Source: Candidatus Fibrimonadaceae bacterium (GTDB lineage: Bacteria > Fibrobacterota > Fibrobacteria > Fibrobacterales > Fibrobacteraceae). Taken from it: a DNA stretch of 43,112 nucleotides. A program made the translations under genes and the position numbers. Below the pieces are notes generated by a model, which saw only the letters and a list, made by a program, of their open reading frames with translations, was not told where the DNA came from and searched no databases. The stretch covers positions 1 through 43,112 of the forward strand of contig JAITFO010000078.1 of the NCBI GenBank assembly GCA_031281265.1, written 5' to 3'. This document shows, piece after piece, positions 16,533-23,135 of this stretch (the stretch's first letter is position 1; each line of letters begins with the position of its first letter).

Positions 16533-17414
16533 TCATGGGCTGTCCTTCACACAACGAACGCTATAATATTGCGCTTCCAACAGAATCGATTGATAATTAT
16601 TTAAGCTGCTTTGGGAAAGCGTAAACTGACTTAAATAATTATTATTAGATAAATACCGATAAACTATTGAGGTAGGATTTGTTGAAGTGCCGATAGCATG
16701 ATAACGAACGTTTGTATTTTGATTTCTCCAGGCGACAGAAAAATCACCCTCTGCCCCGCCTTCTAAGGGCGTTGTTTCGCGATAACCTGCCGGCAAGCCT
16801 CTAAATCCGTATAGGTCTAGCCCGTTATTATTAGTTTGCCAACCATCAGTGCTCTTTAAATTCAATCCCGCTGTTCCTTGTTGTCCATAGGTTCCGGAAC
16901 CGCCAGCTGCTAAAGCAAGTGCCGTCCACTCCGCTTCTGTAGCTACGTGCCACCCTGGAGGCGGAAGCATAGTGTTTCGAGCCATGTTATAGCTGTATAA
17001 TCTTCCAACCTTAGGGAGAGGTTGAGCGTTATTATTATATATCAAAGACCCGGAATAATTATAGTTCAGATTCTCGGTCATCCAGTATTTCCCATCCGGC
17101 ATTAGTTTATATTCATACACTTTTCCATCGCGTGGGTCGGTGAATTGCTGGTTGTTTTCCGCCACCACGTCCTTGCTCAGACGCCATACTCCGTTCTTCT
17201 GCACTGCTTCGTCAGGAGCAGAGCCGTTCATAGTCTTTGCAGTCGCATTTGTTATATCATAAGGAAAGCCGTTGCTCTGGATTTCGATGTTCTTGCGGTA
17301 AGTCTCGCCTTTGGTAAACGCAGAGTATGTGATAGGAGAGCCGTCAAGATTGCTCCACCATTCTCTGACGATTGATGCGGTGTTTGCCGGGTTAGATACT
17401 ATAGAGCTAGCCAT
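16533..17414 (-). CDS. FISUMP-domain virion protein, candidate receptor-binding protein
   Basis: 293 residues. N-terminal 90 residues are phage-specific; from YKLMPDGKYWMTENLNYNYS to the end the protein has the FISUMP pattern (Fibrobacter succinogenes major paralogous domain): PPPGWHVATEAEWTAL, GLNLKS, GFRGLPAGYR, and C-terminal YYSVRCVKD. FISUMP proteins are abundant, largely surface-associated proteins of Fibrobacter and Bacteroidetes. Placed between a tail-fibre-like gene and adaptor genes, it probably sits at the tail tip and contacts the host. ATG17414 overlaps the upstream stop by 8 nt. The binding role is inferred. Confidence 0.8.
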   Translation of the reverse strand: MASSIVSNPANTASIVREWWSNLDGSPITYSAFTKGETYRKNIEIQSNGFPYDITNATAKTMNGSAPDEAVQKNGVWRLSKDVVAENNQQFTDPRDGKVYEYKLMPDGKYWMTENLNYNYSGSLIYNNNAQPLPKVGRLYSYNMARNTMLPPPGWHVATEAEWTALALAAGGSGTYGQQGTAGLNLKSTDGWQTNNNGLDLYGFRGLPAGYRETTPLEGGAEGDFSVAWRNQNTNVRYHAIGTSTNPTSIVYRYLSNNNYLSQFTLSQSSLNNYQSILLEAQYYSVRCVKDSP

Positions 17415-18423
17415 TTGGGTTTTCTCCATCTACTGGTGCGTCAAATGTTAAAATTATTTCGTCTATAGGAACATTGCCTGTCGGAGCAAAATCAACTGTT
17501 ATCAGCATAGACCAGTCGCTCTGGATTGCCGCGCTGGACGGCGGCTCGCCGTTTACCAGCAAAGGAGTGTTTGGGTGGAACTGGAATCCGAATTTAGGGG
17601 CTATGGTAAATACGGCCTTGTATGATTTAAGGCCGCTGGCTATCTCATCGTCCGGCTCCCACACTATCGTTCCGGCGTAGTATCTCGGGTCGTTATTAAC
17701 GATGGAAACTTCATTTCCTAGCAATTCTCCATGCGCTGGGGTTGGTATCGTCAATTCCACTGATTCGATAAAGCCAAAGCCGCCATCGCCTCCTCCTCCA
17801 AGCAAGCCCAATTCATTCAGCCTGTCAAAAACTTCATTGAAAATCAAATCTACCACATTTTCCCAGTCTATCCTGAGCCCTCTGTTCCTAAACTCGCCGT
17901 ATAAGACATCGGGGGCATCGTTGGCAACATCGCCCTCGGCGAATAGGGAGCTGGCGGCATTGAATTCCTCCCCGTCCTCGGTATTTTTTGGGGTTAGGGT
18001 TTTATCTCCGAGAATCAGCTGGTTGGCGGTTCCCGCGGGAAGCAAGTCGTTTATCATGCTGACAAGATTACCCAGCCATTCCCTTAGCTCCGCGTCATCG
18101 TAGGAATTTATGACAAGAGTGGTCTCTTCGGTGGATGCGGGGTTATACGAAAAACGCCTTCCGTCCTGTATGATTTCCAGCAGGCTGTTCACCAAATCGC
18201 CATTGGGCCTTCCCCTTCGGCTGGGGTCAAAGCCTTTCTGCATGGCGCGGGATTCGGAGCCGTTCTTCACGGCGTTGAGCTGCTCAATGACCCATTTGTA
18301 ATCCCGGTCGTTCTTGTTGAGAGCCAATGAGATTTGATGGGCTTGCCTGGCAAACGCGGAATTCAGTTGGGCCTGAAGCTCCCTGAAAGCATTCTCAACG
18401 TCCTGAAATGAATTTATCGCCAT
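17407..18423 (-). CDS. Tail-fibre-like protein with Ig-like repeat domain (338 aa)
   Basis: N-terminal 60 residues helical (FQDVENAFRELQAQLNSAFA); middle with a Gly-rich hinge (LGGGGDGGFGF, near residue 235); C-terminal about 100 residues form a beta domain (VELTIPTPAHGE ... YYAGTIVWEPDDEI ... YKAVFTIAPKFGFQF) like the small Ig-like repeats of gut-bacterial surface proteins. Overlaps the FISUMP gene and ends 8 nt inside it, so the two are probably made and assembled together. Function inferred. Confidence 0.65.
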   Translation of the reverse strand: MAINSFQDVENAFRELQAQLNSAFARQAHQISLALNKNDRDYKWVIEQLNAVKNGSESRAMQKGFDPSRRGRPNGDLVNSLLEIIQDGRRFSYNPASTEETTLVINSYDDAELREWLGNLVSMINDLLPAGTANQLILGDKTLTPKNTEDGEEFNAASSLFAEGDVANDAPDVLYGEFRNRGLRIDWENVVDLIFNEVFDRLNELGLLGGGGDGGFGFIESVELTIPTPAHGELLGNEVSIVNNDPRYYAGTIVWEPDDEIASGLKSYKAVFTIAPKFGFQFHPNTPLLVNGEPPSSAAIQSDWSMLITVDFAPTGNVPIDEIILTFDAPVDGENPNG

Positions 18424-18426
18424 AAG

Positions 18427-18819
18427 CTATTTCTCCAGCCTCACCAGGCGCATAGCGAAATCCTTCATTTCAGTTGTCAATTCCCCTATCTTCTCAAACA
18501 GCTTGGTCATTGTGGAGTTCATGCTCTCCACTGTCCTGGATATTTCGTCTATCTTGTGGTCGTTGTCCTTTTCAAGCTGGCTTATCCTGTTGTCAAAGGC
18601 TTCCGCCTGCTTGTCGCGGCTTATCTTGCGGTTCTCGGCCTCCAAGTCGATTATTCTTTTGTTCGTGGCTTCCCACCTGCGGAAAACAAGCGCGGCAATA
18701 GGGATAATCGCTATTTGAAGCAATACCAAAGCCACGGCTATGGCGACATTCCCCGAGGAAATCAGCTGCCCGGCAAGCTGGTCGTTGAACACAGGGTTGT
18801 TTAAAGTATTCGGATCCAT
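18427..18819 (-). CDS. Membrane-anchored coiled-coil protein (130 aa), possible holin-like
   Basis: One hydrophobic segment (about residues 24-46, VAIAVALVLLQIAIIPIAAL) followed by a continuous coiled coil to the C-terminus. Such architecture occurs in phage holin-associated, spanin-like or tape-like proteins. It starts after a TTTATTATTA copy and a GGAG site. There is no endolysin beside it, so a lysis role is only a possibility. Confidence 0.6.
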   Translation of the reverse strand: MDPNTLNNPVFNDQLAGQLISSGNVAIAVALVLLQIAIIPIAALVFRRWEATNKRIIDLEAENRKISRDKQAEAFDNRISQLEKDNDHKIDEISRTVESMNSTMTKLFEKIGELTTEMKDFAMRLVRLEK

Positions 18820-18860
18820 ATCTTTCTCCTACATAATAATAAAACAACCCCGGCAATAAA

Positions 18861-19694
18861 TCATCTCTTTTTTCCGAATGCCTTGTTGAACATGGCCCTT
18901 TCGCTCAAATCCTTTGACAGGTCGCTCTTTGGGTTCAGATCCGGCACTACCGAGTCCGGGATGTTCTTTTTGGGCTCCTCCTTTTTAGGCTCGGCTGGCT
19001 TGCCCCCTTCCTGAACCAGTTTCCTCAAATCCATTATCTTCTGCATTTTGAGGGGCTGGGCGGCTTCCACCCATTCCTTGACGGAGAAAACCCCGCTGGT
19101 TATGGCCTGGAAGAATTTGTCAAGCATAGCCGTCCTTTCGGGGAATTTGATTATCTGGCTTATTGTCCAAGGGTCATGCTCGTTGAGAATGGGGATATAG
19201 TAGTTGTAGTTGGTCTCGAACATTTCGGGGTTGCCGGATTTGGCGGAGTAGTCCATAAGCTCGGCTTGCATCTCCGTCATGTGCTCTTTCAGCTTCTCCT
19301 CTATGACCGCTTCCCTGTACTGGTCCTTTGCGGTCTTGTCTTTTTCCTCGGTCTTTTGCAAAGCCATCAGCTCGGAAGTGAGCCTGTCTATCTCCTTTGC
19401 TTTTTCCTCGGCATCGGCTTTGTAGGCGTTCTTCTCGCGTGCCAGCTCCTGTATCCGCTCCTTAGCCCCTTTCTTGGGCTGCGTGGCATTTTGGGCGTCT
19501 TGGGGCTGCGCATCGCTATCGGGCTGCTTTGGCTCGTCCTTGGGCTTTATTTTGCCTCCGAACATCTGCTCGCTGAGCGTGGGGGCTTTGGGAGCCTCTT
19601 TCATTTCGCTGGCGGCTTGCTCCGCCGCTGGCTGCTGGACAGTCTCTTGCGTTCCCACTGTGCCTTCGGGCATTCGTTCATCGGAATTTGTCAT
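18861..19694 (-). CDS. Putative scaffolding protein (277 aa)
   Basis: N-terminal half acidic, Gln/Pro/Ala-rich and disordered; residues about 95-165 a coiled coil (LAREKNAYKADAEEKAKEID); then helical FPERTAMLDKFFQAITSG; C-terminus with Pro/Lys linker and basic end AFGKKR. This is the usual look of capsid scaffolding proteins. ATG19694 is chosen for its GAGGAGG site and ATGA overlap with the upstream gene; an in-frame start 63 nt earlier lacks one. The position far from coat and portal is unusual, so the call is tentative. Confidence 0.5.
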   Translation of the reverse strand: MTNSDERMPEGTVGTQETVQQPAAEQAASEMKEAPKAPTLSEQMFGGKIKPKDEPKQPDSDAQPQDAQNATQPKKGAKERIQELAREKNAYKADAEEKAKEIDRLTSELMALQKTEEKDKTAKDQYREAVIEEKLKEHMTEMQAELMDYSAKSGNPEMFETNYNYYIPILNEHDPWTISQIIKFPERTAMLDKFFQAITSGVFSVKEWVEAAQPLKMQKIMDLRKLVQEGGKPAEPKKEEPKKNIPDSVVPDLNPKSDLSKDLSERAMFNKAFGKKR

Positions 19695-19972
19695 GATTCC
19701 TCCTCGTGCTGACATTCCTCGTCTGGCGGTGCGCAGCCGTGCCGGTTCTCCTTCCAAATGAATTTGAGCCTCTGCCTGTACATCACCGCTTTCAATAATG
19801 ATAAATCTCGCCCTTTGGGTATCTCGTTGGCCTTTACATACGCCGACAACTGAATTTTCAGATTAGCCTGGGTAAGGATTGCGAGCATTGTCTCGCTCCT
19901 TATGTCCTCGGCAAGTGGCATCAGGGCATCGCTCAGCTTCTTTTTTATGAAAAATAGCATGTAGCCCTGCAA
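19691..19972 (-). CDS. Small protein of the late operon (93 aa), start uncertain
   Basis: Helical, charged, ends PDEECQHEEES. Contains no known motif. The first usual start codon is TTG19972 (or ATG19961), but the best ribosome site (AGAGG at 20018-20014) lies 5 nt before an in-frame ATA at 20008, which would add 12 residues. So the start may be ATA, or the original ATG was lost. Its leader overlaps the antisense small gene at 20048. Confidence 0.6.
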   Translation of the reverse strand: MQGYMLFFIKKKLSDALMPLAEDIRSETMLAILTQANLKIQLSAYVKANEIPKGRDLSLLKAVMYRQRLKFIWKENRHGCAPPDEECQHEEES

Positions 19973-20030
19973 ATCGCCGTCAAAAAAACGCTTGGCTTGT
20001 TTAGCTATGGCAGCCTCTTTCCTCCAAAAA

Positions 20031-20050
20031 AATGTATATTTAATGGTATG
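20031..20050 (+). promoter_or_regulatory. Leaderless promoter, copy 2
   Basis: AATGTATATT then TAATGGTATG. -10 box TATATT at 20035-20040, ATG 7 nt later at 20048. Closely matches the copies at 8583 and 26518, including the run of A bases directly before it. Confidence 0.55.
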
Positions 20051-20215
20051 GAGAATCTCTTTAAATTGCTCGCCCAGATAGCCATAGAGCTTAAACTAAG
20101 CAAAGGCATTAACGCGACAGAAGAAGAAAAGAATTCCCCTGCTCCTGTGCCAATCGGACATCTAATTGCCGTGCTTACCGTTGCTGTGGGTTTTCTCATT
20201 TTAGCCTTTGTTTGA
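20048..20215 (+). CDS. Small tail-anchored membrane protein (55 aa)
   Basis: Helical MENLFKLLAQIAIELKLSKG, a charged linker, then a C-terminal hydrophobic segment (LIAVLTVAVGFLILAFV). Reads on the plus strand inside the minus-strand operon, in a gap between minus-strand genes, and starts at a copy of the shared leaderless promoter. The frame at 20005-20235 on the other strand is its shadow. Role unknown. Confidence 0.6.
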   Translation: MENLFKLLAQIAIELKLSKGINATEEEKNSPAPVPIGHLIAVLTVAVGFLILAFV

Positions 20216-20231
20216 CAGCTTTTAGGACTGC

Positions 20232-20375
20232 TCATTTTTTGCTACCCAATGCGTTTAACTCGATGTAGCCTTCAAGTATTCTCAAAATCCTTTTAACCAC
20301 GCTCCTTAGTTCTTCCAGCTCACTCTCGGAAACTGTCTCGCCTGCGTTAGATTCGTTGACGGGCTGGTTTTTCAT
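20232..20375 (-). CDS. Small acidic helical protein (47 aa)
   Basis: Begins MKNQPVNESNAGETVSESEL, then a helix with EELRSVVKRILRILEGYIEL. Weak ribosome site. It lies within a 37-codon-long overlap-rich stretch after the replication gene. Convergent with the 55-residue plus-strand gene, 16 nt apart. Function unknown. Confidence 0.45.
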   Translation of the reverse strand: MKNQPVNESNAGETVSESELEELRSVVKRILRILEGYIELNALGSKK

Positions 20376-20403
20376 AGCTTCTCTGCTTTTGCGCTGCGGT
20401 CAT
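20347..20403 (-). CDS. Possible leader peptide (18 aa)
   Basis: Basic peptide MTAAQKQRSYEKPARQRI preceded by an excellent AAGGAGACATT site; its last codons overlap the ATG of the 47-residue ORF in another frame. Could couple translation of that ORF. Too short to be sure. Confidence 0.3.
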   Translation of the reverse strand: MTAAQKQRSYEKPARQRI

Positions 20404-20439
20404 AATGTCTCCTTGCCTTCTTGGGCGGTTGTAAATTCT

Positions 20440-21297
20440 CTATCCTATGTTGTCAAATTTGTCAAATTCTTTATAAAACTTATCAGCTTGTAGCGTGTAG
20501 AATTCCTTTTTTTCACTAAAATCATTTAATGTGTTTATATGCAAGTTCTTCCAAGGTCTTTTTTTAAGTAAATTATGCGCAGCGGGAATAAAATCTTCTT
20601 TGAAATTTTCTCTTTTTTTGTTCATAACAGCAAGGTATAGCCAAGGCTCCGGCATATCTTCTTCTATCATATTAAAGATAATAGCGAACTCATTAAATGT
20701 TGATATCTCTCTGCATACTTTAGGCGTTATAGCCCAATAGACTTTTGCTCTTTCTTCCATTGCTAACCATTCTTTGCGAGTTTGGTTCTTTTTTCTTTTT
20801 ACATTTTTTTGTAAATTATTTTTTGAAAAATCTTTTTTTTCTTTTTGATTGAATGATTGATTTTTATTAAGATAGATAGAACCAACGTTAGTAGCGTTAC
20901 ATACTACGTCTGTAGAAACGTTAGATAAGCATACGGATGTTCCGACCCTACCCCCCCTACCCCCCCTCCCCGCGACGTGCGAATTTTCAGCGGAAAACGC
21001 CGTTTTTTCGCAAATTTCGCCGTTTTTGGCTGTGTCAGTCTGACATTTGGGTTTGTCAGTTTGACAGTCAGTTTGACAAATTTCGTCAGTTTGACATTTG
21101 TCAGTATGACGTTTACGCTCGCGTTTTTTTCGCTGGCACTCTGCGTCATACTGACGTTTTTCCGCCCGGATTTCCTCGAATTCGCTCCTGTACTTCTCCG
21201 TGATTTTGCTAACCTCGCTAGCGGTCATAAACCTGCCTAGATTCAGCCATAACCCCTCTATGAGAAGCTTGTGGAAAAATTCGTTGATTCGCTTCAT
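20440..21297 (-). CDS. Putative phage replication protein carrying the origin
   Basis: 285 residues, no family recognised. N-terminal helical part (WLNLGRFMTASEVSKITEKY), a middle of CQTD repeats and RGGRGGRVG, an Asn/Lys-rich low-complexity region (residues 138-175), and a more globular C-terminal part (MPEPWLYLAVMNKKRENFKE). The low-complexity middle seems imposed by DNA function: it encodes six TGTCA-N3-TGACA palindromes, a G-quadruplex motif and an AT-rich tract. Lambda O likewise carries iterons and an AT-rich tract in mid-gene. Start ATG21297, overlapping the upstream gene. The replication role is inferred from this layout and the early-operon position. Confidence 0.55.
   Translation of the reverse strand: MKRINEFFHKLLIEGLWLNLGRFMTASEVSKITEKYRSEFEEIRAEKRQYDAECQRKKRERKRHTDKCQTDEICQTDCQTDKPKCQTDTAKNGEICEKTAFSAENSHVAGRGGRGGRVGTSVCLSNVSTDVVCNATNVGSIYLNKNQSFNQKEKKDFSKNNLQKNVKRKKNQTRKEWLAMEERAKVYWAITPKVCREISTFNEFAIIFNMIEEDMPEPWLYLAVMNKKRENFKEDFIPAAHNLLKKRPWKNLHINTLNDFSEKKEFYTLQADKFYKEFDKFDNIG
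20765..20890 (-). other. AT-rich tract, candidate origin unwinding element
   Basis: Long T and A runs (for example around 20787-20850) inside the replication gene, on the side of the iterons where lambda's AT-rich region lies relative to its iterons. Encodes only Asn/Lys/Gln-rich low complexity. Role inferred. Confidence 0.45.
20946..20971 (-). other. G-quadruplex-forming motif
   Basis: On the minus strand, four G tracts of 4, 7, 7 and 3 separated by A, TA and TA (C tracts at 20946-20948, 20951-20957, 20960-20966, 20968-20971). Loops of 1-2 bases predict a very stable quadruplex. Lies between the iterons and the AT-rich tract of the same gene. Confidence 0.75.
21033..21156. repeat. Six palindromic iterons, TGTCA-N3-TGACA
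   Basis: Copies at 21033-21045, 21054-21066, 21066-21078, 21084-21096, 21099-21111 and 21144-21156. Each is a 13-bp inverted repeat with a 3-bp centre; ends vary by one base (AGTCA, CGTCA, TGACG). The last two keep the palindrome while coding different residues (HTD against QYD), so DNA, not protein, seems conserved. Probable binding sites for the replication protein or a regulator. Confidence 0.75.
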
Positions 21298-21638
21298 TTC
21301 CGGGCTTGCTCCTCTTGCTCGTCAAACAGACCACTTTTCTCAAGATCCGTCTCAATGTGCAGGTTTTTCCTGCCGCTAAAAACCTCCGCGATTTCTTTCT
21401 TTTTGAGGCGGAAAACGCGGCGGTTGCAAGCAAGCCAATTCAGGAATTCGTCTTTGCTCATAGAGATATAATCAAAGTCAGGCTTAGGCCCGCAGGACGA
21501 ATCGCGGTACAATACAACCCTGCCCTTTTTTGCCTGATTTCTTAGATAATTTTCGCACCAGGCATTTCCTTCTTCATAACTTAGTTTTTCTCCGCGTCTT
21601 TCTTTTGCGAAAATAGCCTGCATTTCATTTTCCTTCAT
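21294..21638 (-). CDS. Early protein, tandem paralogue 1 (114 aa)
   Basis: Unknown function. Shares with the gene before it (21635) a C-terminal block: G-[RK]-V-[VI] ... S/F-x-K-[DN]-EF-x-x-[WL]-[LN] ... [VL]-x-[SN]-G-[RK]-K-x-LHI-x-x-x-L. Overlaps that gene by ATGA and the replication gene by 4 nt, so it belongs to the early operon. No motif suggests an activity. Confidence 0.7.
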   Translation of the reverse strand: MKENEMQAIFAKERRGEKLSYEEGNAWCENYLRNQAKKGRVVLYRDSSCGPKPDFDYISMSKDEFLNWLACNRRVFRLKKKEIAEVFSGRKNLHIETDLEKSGLFDEQEEQARK

Positions 21639-21949
21639 TTCGCTACTCCGTTTTTAAGTGTGATAGCAATATGCAGTATCTTCTTCCCATTAAGAACGGA
21701 TTTAAATTTCTTTGGATCCAGAAATTTAAATGCCCTGTTCAGTTGGAAGAACTCATTTTTATCGAAAGAATGAGGGTTGTTATTTAGAACTGCGAAAATT
21801 ACTTTGCCAGTGTCGTGCAAACGAGAAATAATATTGGCAAAGACGGGTTCCTTGTTTTCGCGGTAATCCGTTCTTATGTCAATAATTTTCTCCTTTGAGA
21901 GAATCTGCCGCATTTCGGTTTCGCTGAATAAGGTTTTTGGCTTGTTCAT
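21635..21949 (-). CDS. Early protein, tandem paralogue 2 (104 aa)
   Basis: Begins MNKPKTLFSETEMRQILSKE, ends LNGKKILHIAITLKNGVAK. Paralogue of the next gene, probably by tandem duplication. ATG21949 is chosen because GGAGG lies 4 nt upstream and it overlaps the previous stop by ATGA; longer in-frame starts would run through the previous gene. Function unknown. Confidence 0.7.
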   Translation of the reverse strand: MNKPKTLFSETEMRQILSKEKIIDIRTDYRENKEPVFANIISRLHDTGKVIFAVLNNNPHSFDKNEFFQLNRAFKFLDPKKFKSVLNGKKILHIAITLKNGVAK

Positions 21950-22317
21950 TCTGCCTCCTCTGGCGCGTGAGAAAACATTTTCACCACCGACTTTAACGTG
22001 GGGTTGGTGTGTTCCGGTATGCTTTCGCAAAATATTTTTTTATCACTGCCGATTATCCTTACATCTTTGTCCTCGTATTTCAGGCATAACTCCCATTCTT
22101 TCGGGTTGTCTATCACGGCAATGTCGGATATGACTATACAAGACGAATAAGAGCCTGCCTCGTAGTATACTTTCGCACCGTCTTCGTTTACATAACGGTC
22201 ACCGACATCCTCATCGCGTTTTCTCCAGTCGCTTGGCTTTTGCGTGTCAAGGTTTATTATCTGCGTCGTGGTGGCTGGGGCTTTGCCCCTGCCTGCTTTC
22301 TTTGCTTGCTTGTCCAT
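21946..22317 (-). CDS. Early protein of unknown function (123 aa)
   Basis: N-terminal 20 residues basic and Ala-rich (MDKQAKKAGRGKAPATTTQI), then a beta-rich domain (YVNEDGAKVYYEAGSYSSCI ... WELCLKYEDKDVRIIGSDKK). GGAG precedes the ATG. Lies in the early operon; the 85-nt gap to the gene before it (22318-22402) has no other ORF of note. Confidence 0.65.
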   Translation of the reverse strand: MDKQAKKAGRGKAPATTTQIINLDTQKPSDWRKRDEDVGDRYVNEDGAKVYYEAGSYSSCIVISDIAVIDNPKEWELCLKYEDKDVRIIGSDKKIFCESIPEHTNPTLKSVVKMFSHAPEEAE

Positions 22318-22402
22318 AGTGTATCTCCTGTTTTGTATCTCCGGCGGGTTTGGTTTGCCGCCGCCCGTGCCGGAGATACTTGGGACGAGCAGCGGCAGTT
22401 TG

Positions 22403-22672
22403 TCATCTCTGCTTCAAAAGCCTTTCCCCGTTTGGCTTGTAGGTTTTGTCGTATCTTGTCTGCCTTCCCTCGCCTATCACCGCGCCTTTCAGGCGCAGCA
22501 GGTTTGTCCTCTTTGCGATGGTCTTGGGGTTGTAGCCGAAGTATTCGGCGTATTCCTTCTGCGAGAGGAAACGCTTGTCTGCCACAAACGCGGACATCTC
22601 CGCGACTATATGCGGAACAAGGTAGTCGCGCAGGTCGTCCAGCTTTAGCCTTTCTAGGAAGGTTAGGCTCAT
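22403..22672 (-). CDS. HTH protein, possible excisionase or early regulator (89 aa)
   Basis: Residues about 35-60 (FLSQKEYAEYFGYNPKTIAK) form a helix-turn-helix like those of excisionase / HTH_17 proteins, followed by a basic wing (GEGRQTRYDKTYKPNG). It could direct excision (Xis) or control early genes. Overlaps the upstream zinc-ribbon gene by ATGA. Xis role is inferred. Confidence 0.6.
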   Translation of the reverse strand: MSLTFLERLKLDDLRDYLVPHIVAEMSAFVADKRFLSQKEYAEYFGYNPKTIAKRTNLLRLKGAVIGEGRQTRYDKTYKPNGERLLKQR

Positions 22673-22953
22673 TTTGCTCTCCCACAGAAAAATTCCTTTA
22701 TGCTTGCAAATAAATTTTTAGGCGGCATAGCTTCATTTTTTCCAGCCCAGTATTCATCAAGTTCTTTTGATAAAATGTTAAAGATTTTTTCATTTATGAT
22801 AAATTTCATTTCATAACCACAATTACTGCAATATTTCTTAAATAAGAACAAAGGAGCGTGTTTGCCCCCTTCTCTAGATATTCCGTAGTTATTGTCCTCA
22901 AGTTTTTCAACGGACTTTGTGCATATCGGGCAGTCGAATATCTCCGGTATCAT
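22669..22953 (-). CDS. Zinc-ribbon early protein (94 aa)
   Basis: CPIC (residues 8-11) and CSNC (about residues 38-41) form a C-x2-C / C-x2-C zinc ribbon; the C-terminal part is helical. Overlaps both neighbours by ATGA. Similar small zinc proteins are common in phage early operons and may act in transcription or host takeover; no specific role visible. Confidence 0.65.
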   Translation of the reverse strand: MIPEIFDCPICTKSVEKLEDNNYGISREGGKHAPLFLFKKYCSNCGYEMKFIINEKIFNILSKELDEYWAGKNEAMPPKNLFASIKEFFCGRAK

Positions 22954-23135
22954 ACAGCCCCCTCCGCCTTCTTGCCGAGGACTTGGTAAATGCAGTTAGA
23001 AACAACAGACTTATTGGAGGCACATTGCCCATTCTCACGAAGCAACTGAACTTCTGTCCTTAGTAAATTCATAGCTTTTTCAGTAATTTCTACACCTTTG
23101 CTAACTTTAACGCTACTAGTAAAATCTTTATTCAT
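22950..23135 (-). CDS. First early gene, possible regulator (61 aa)
   Basis: Begins MNKDFTSSVKVSKGVEITEK; mostly helical. First gene of the leftward operon, opposite the repressor, in the position of Cro-like proteins, but no helix-turn-helix is clear. The TATATT box at 23148-23143 lies 7 nt before the ATG, so the mRNA is probably leaderless; no ribosome site is seen. Confidence 0.6.
   Translation of the reverse strand: MNKDFTSSVKVSKGVEITEKAMNLLRTEVQLLRENGQCASNKSVVSNCIYQVLGKKAEGAV

Noticed and set aside
16626-17045. Further copies of the TTTATTATTA-like motif inside the FISUMP gene
   Set aside because: They are AAT runs coding for Asn-rich loops (NNN), not boundary elements.
16533-17414. 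FISUMP protein as the target of a diversity-generating retroelement (Asn/Tyr-rich C-terminal part, lectin-like role)
   Set aside because: No reverse transcriptase and no template-repeat copy of its 3' end was seen in the window.
19176-19712. 178-codon plus-strand hydrophobic frame
   Set aside because: Antisense of the Gln/Glu/Lys-rich scaffold-like protein, which makes Leu-rich shadow sequence.
20005-20235. 76-codon minus-strand frame
   Set aside because: Ser/Ala-rich shadow of the 55-aa plus-strand membrane gene, which has the shared promoter.
21033-21156. CRISPR-like array
   Set aside because: Repeats are 13-bp palindromes with irregular 0-32 bp gaps inside a reading frame; they are iterons or operators, not CRISPR.
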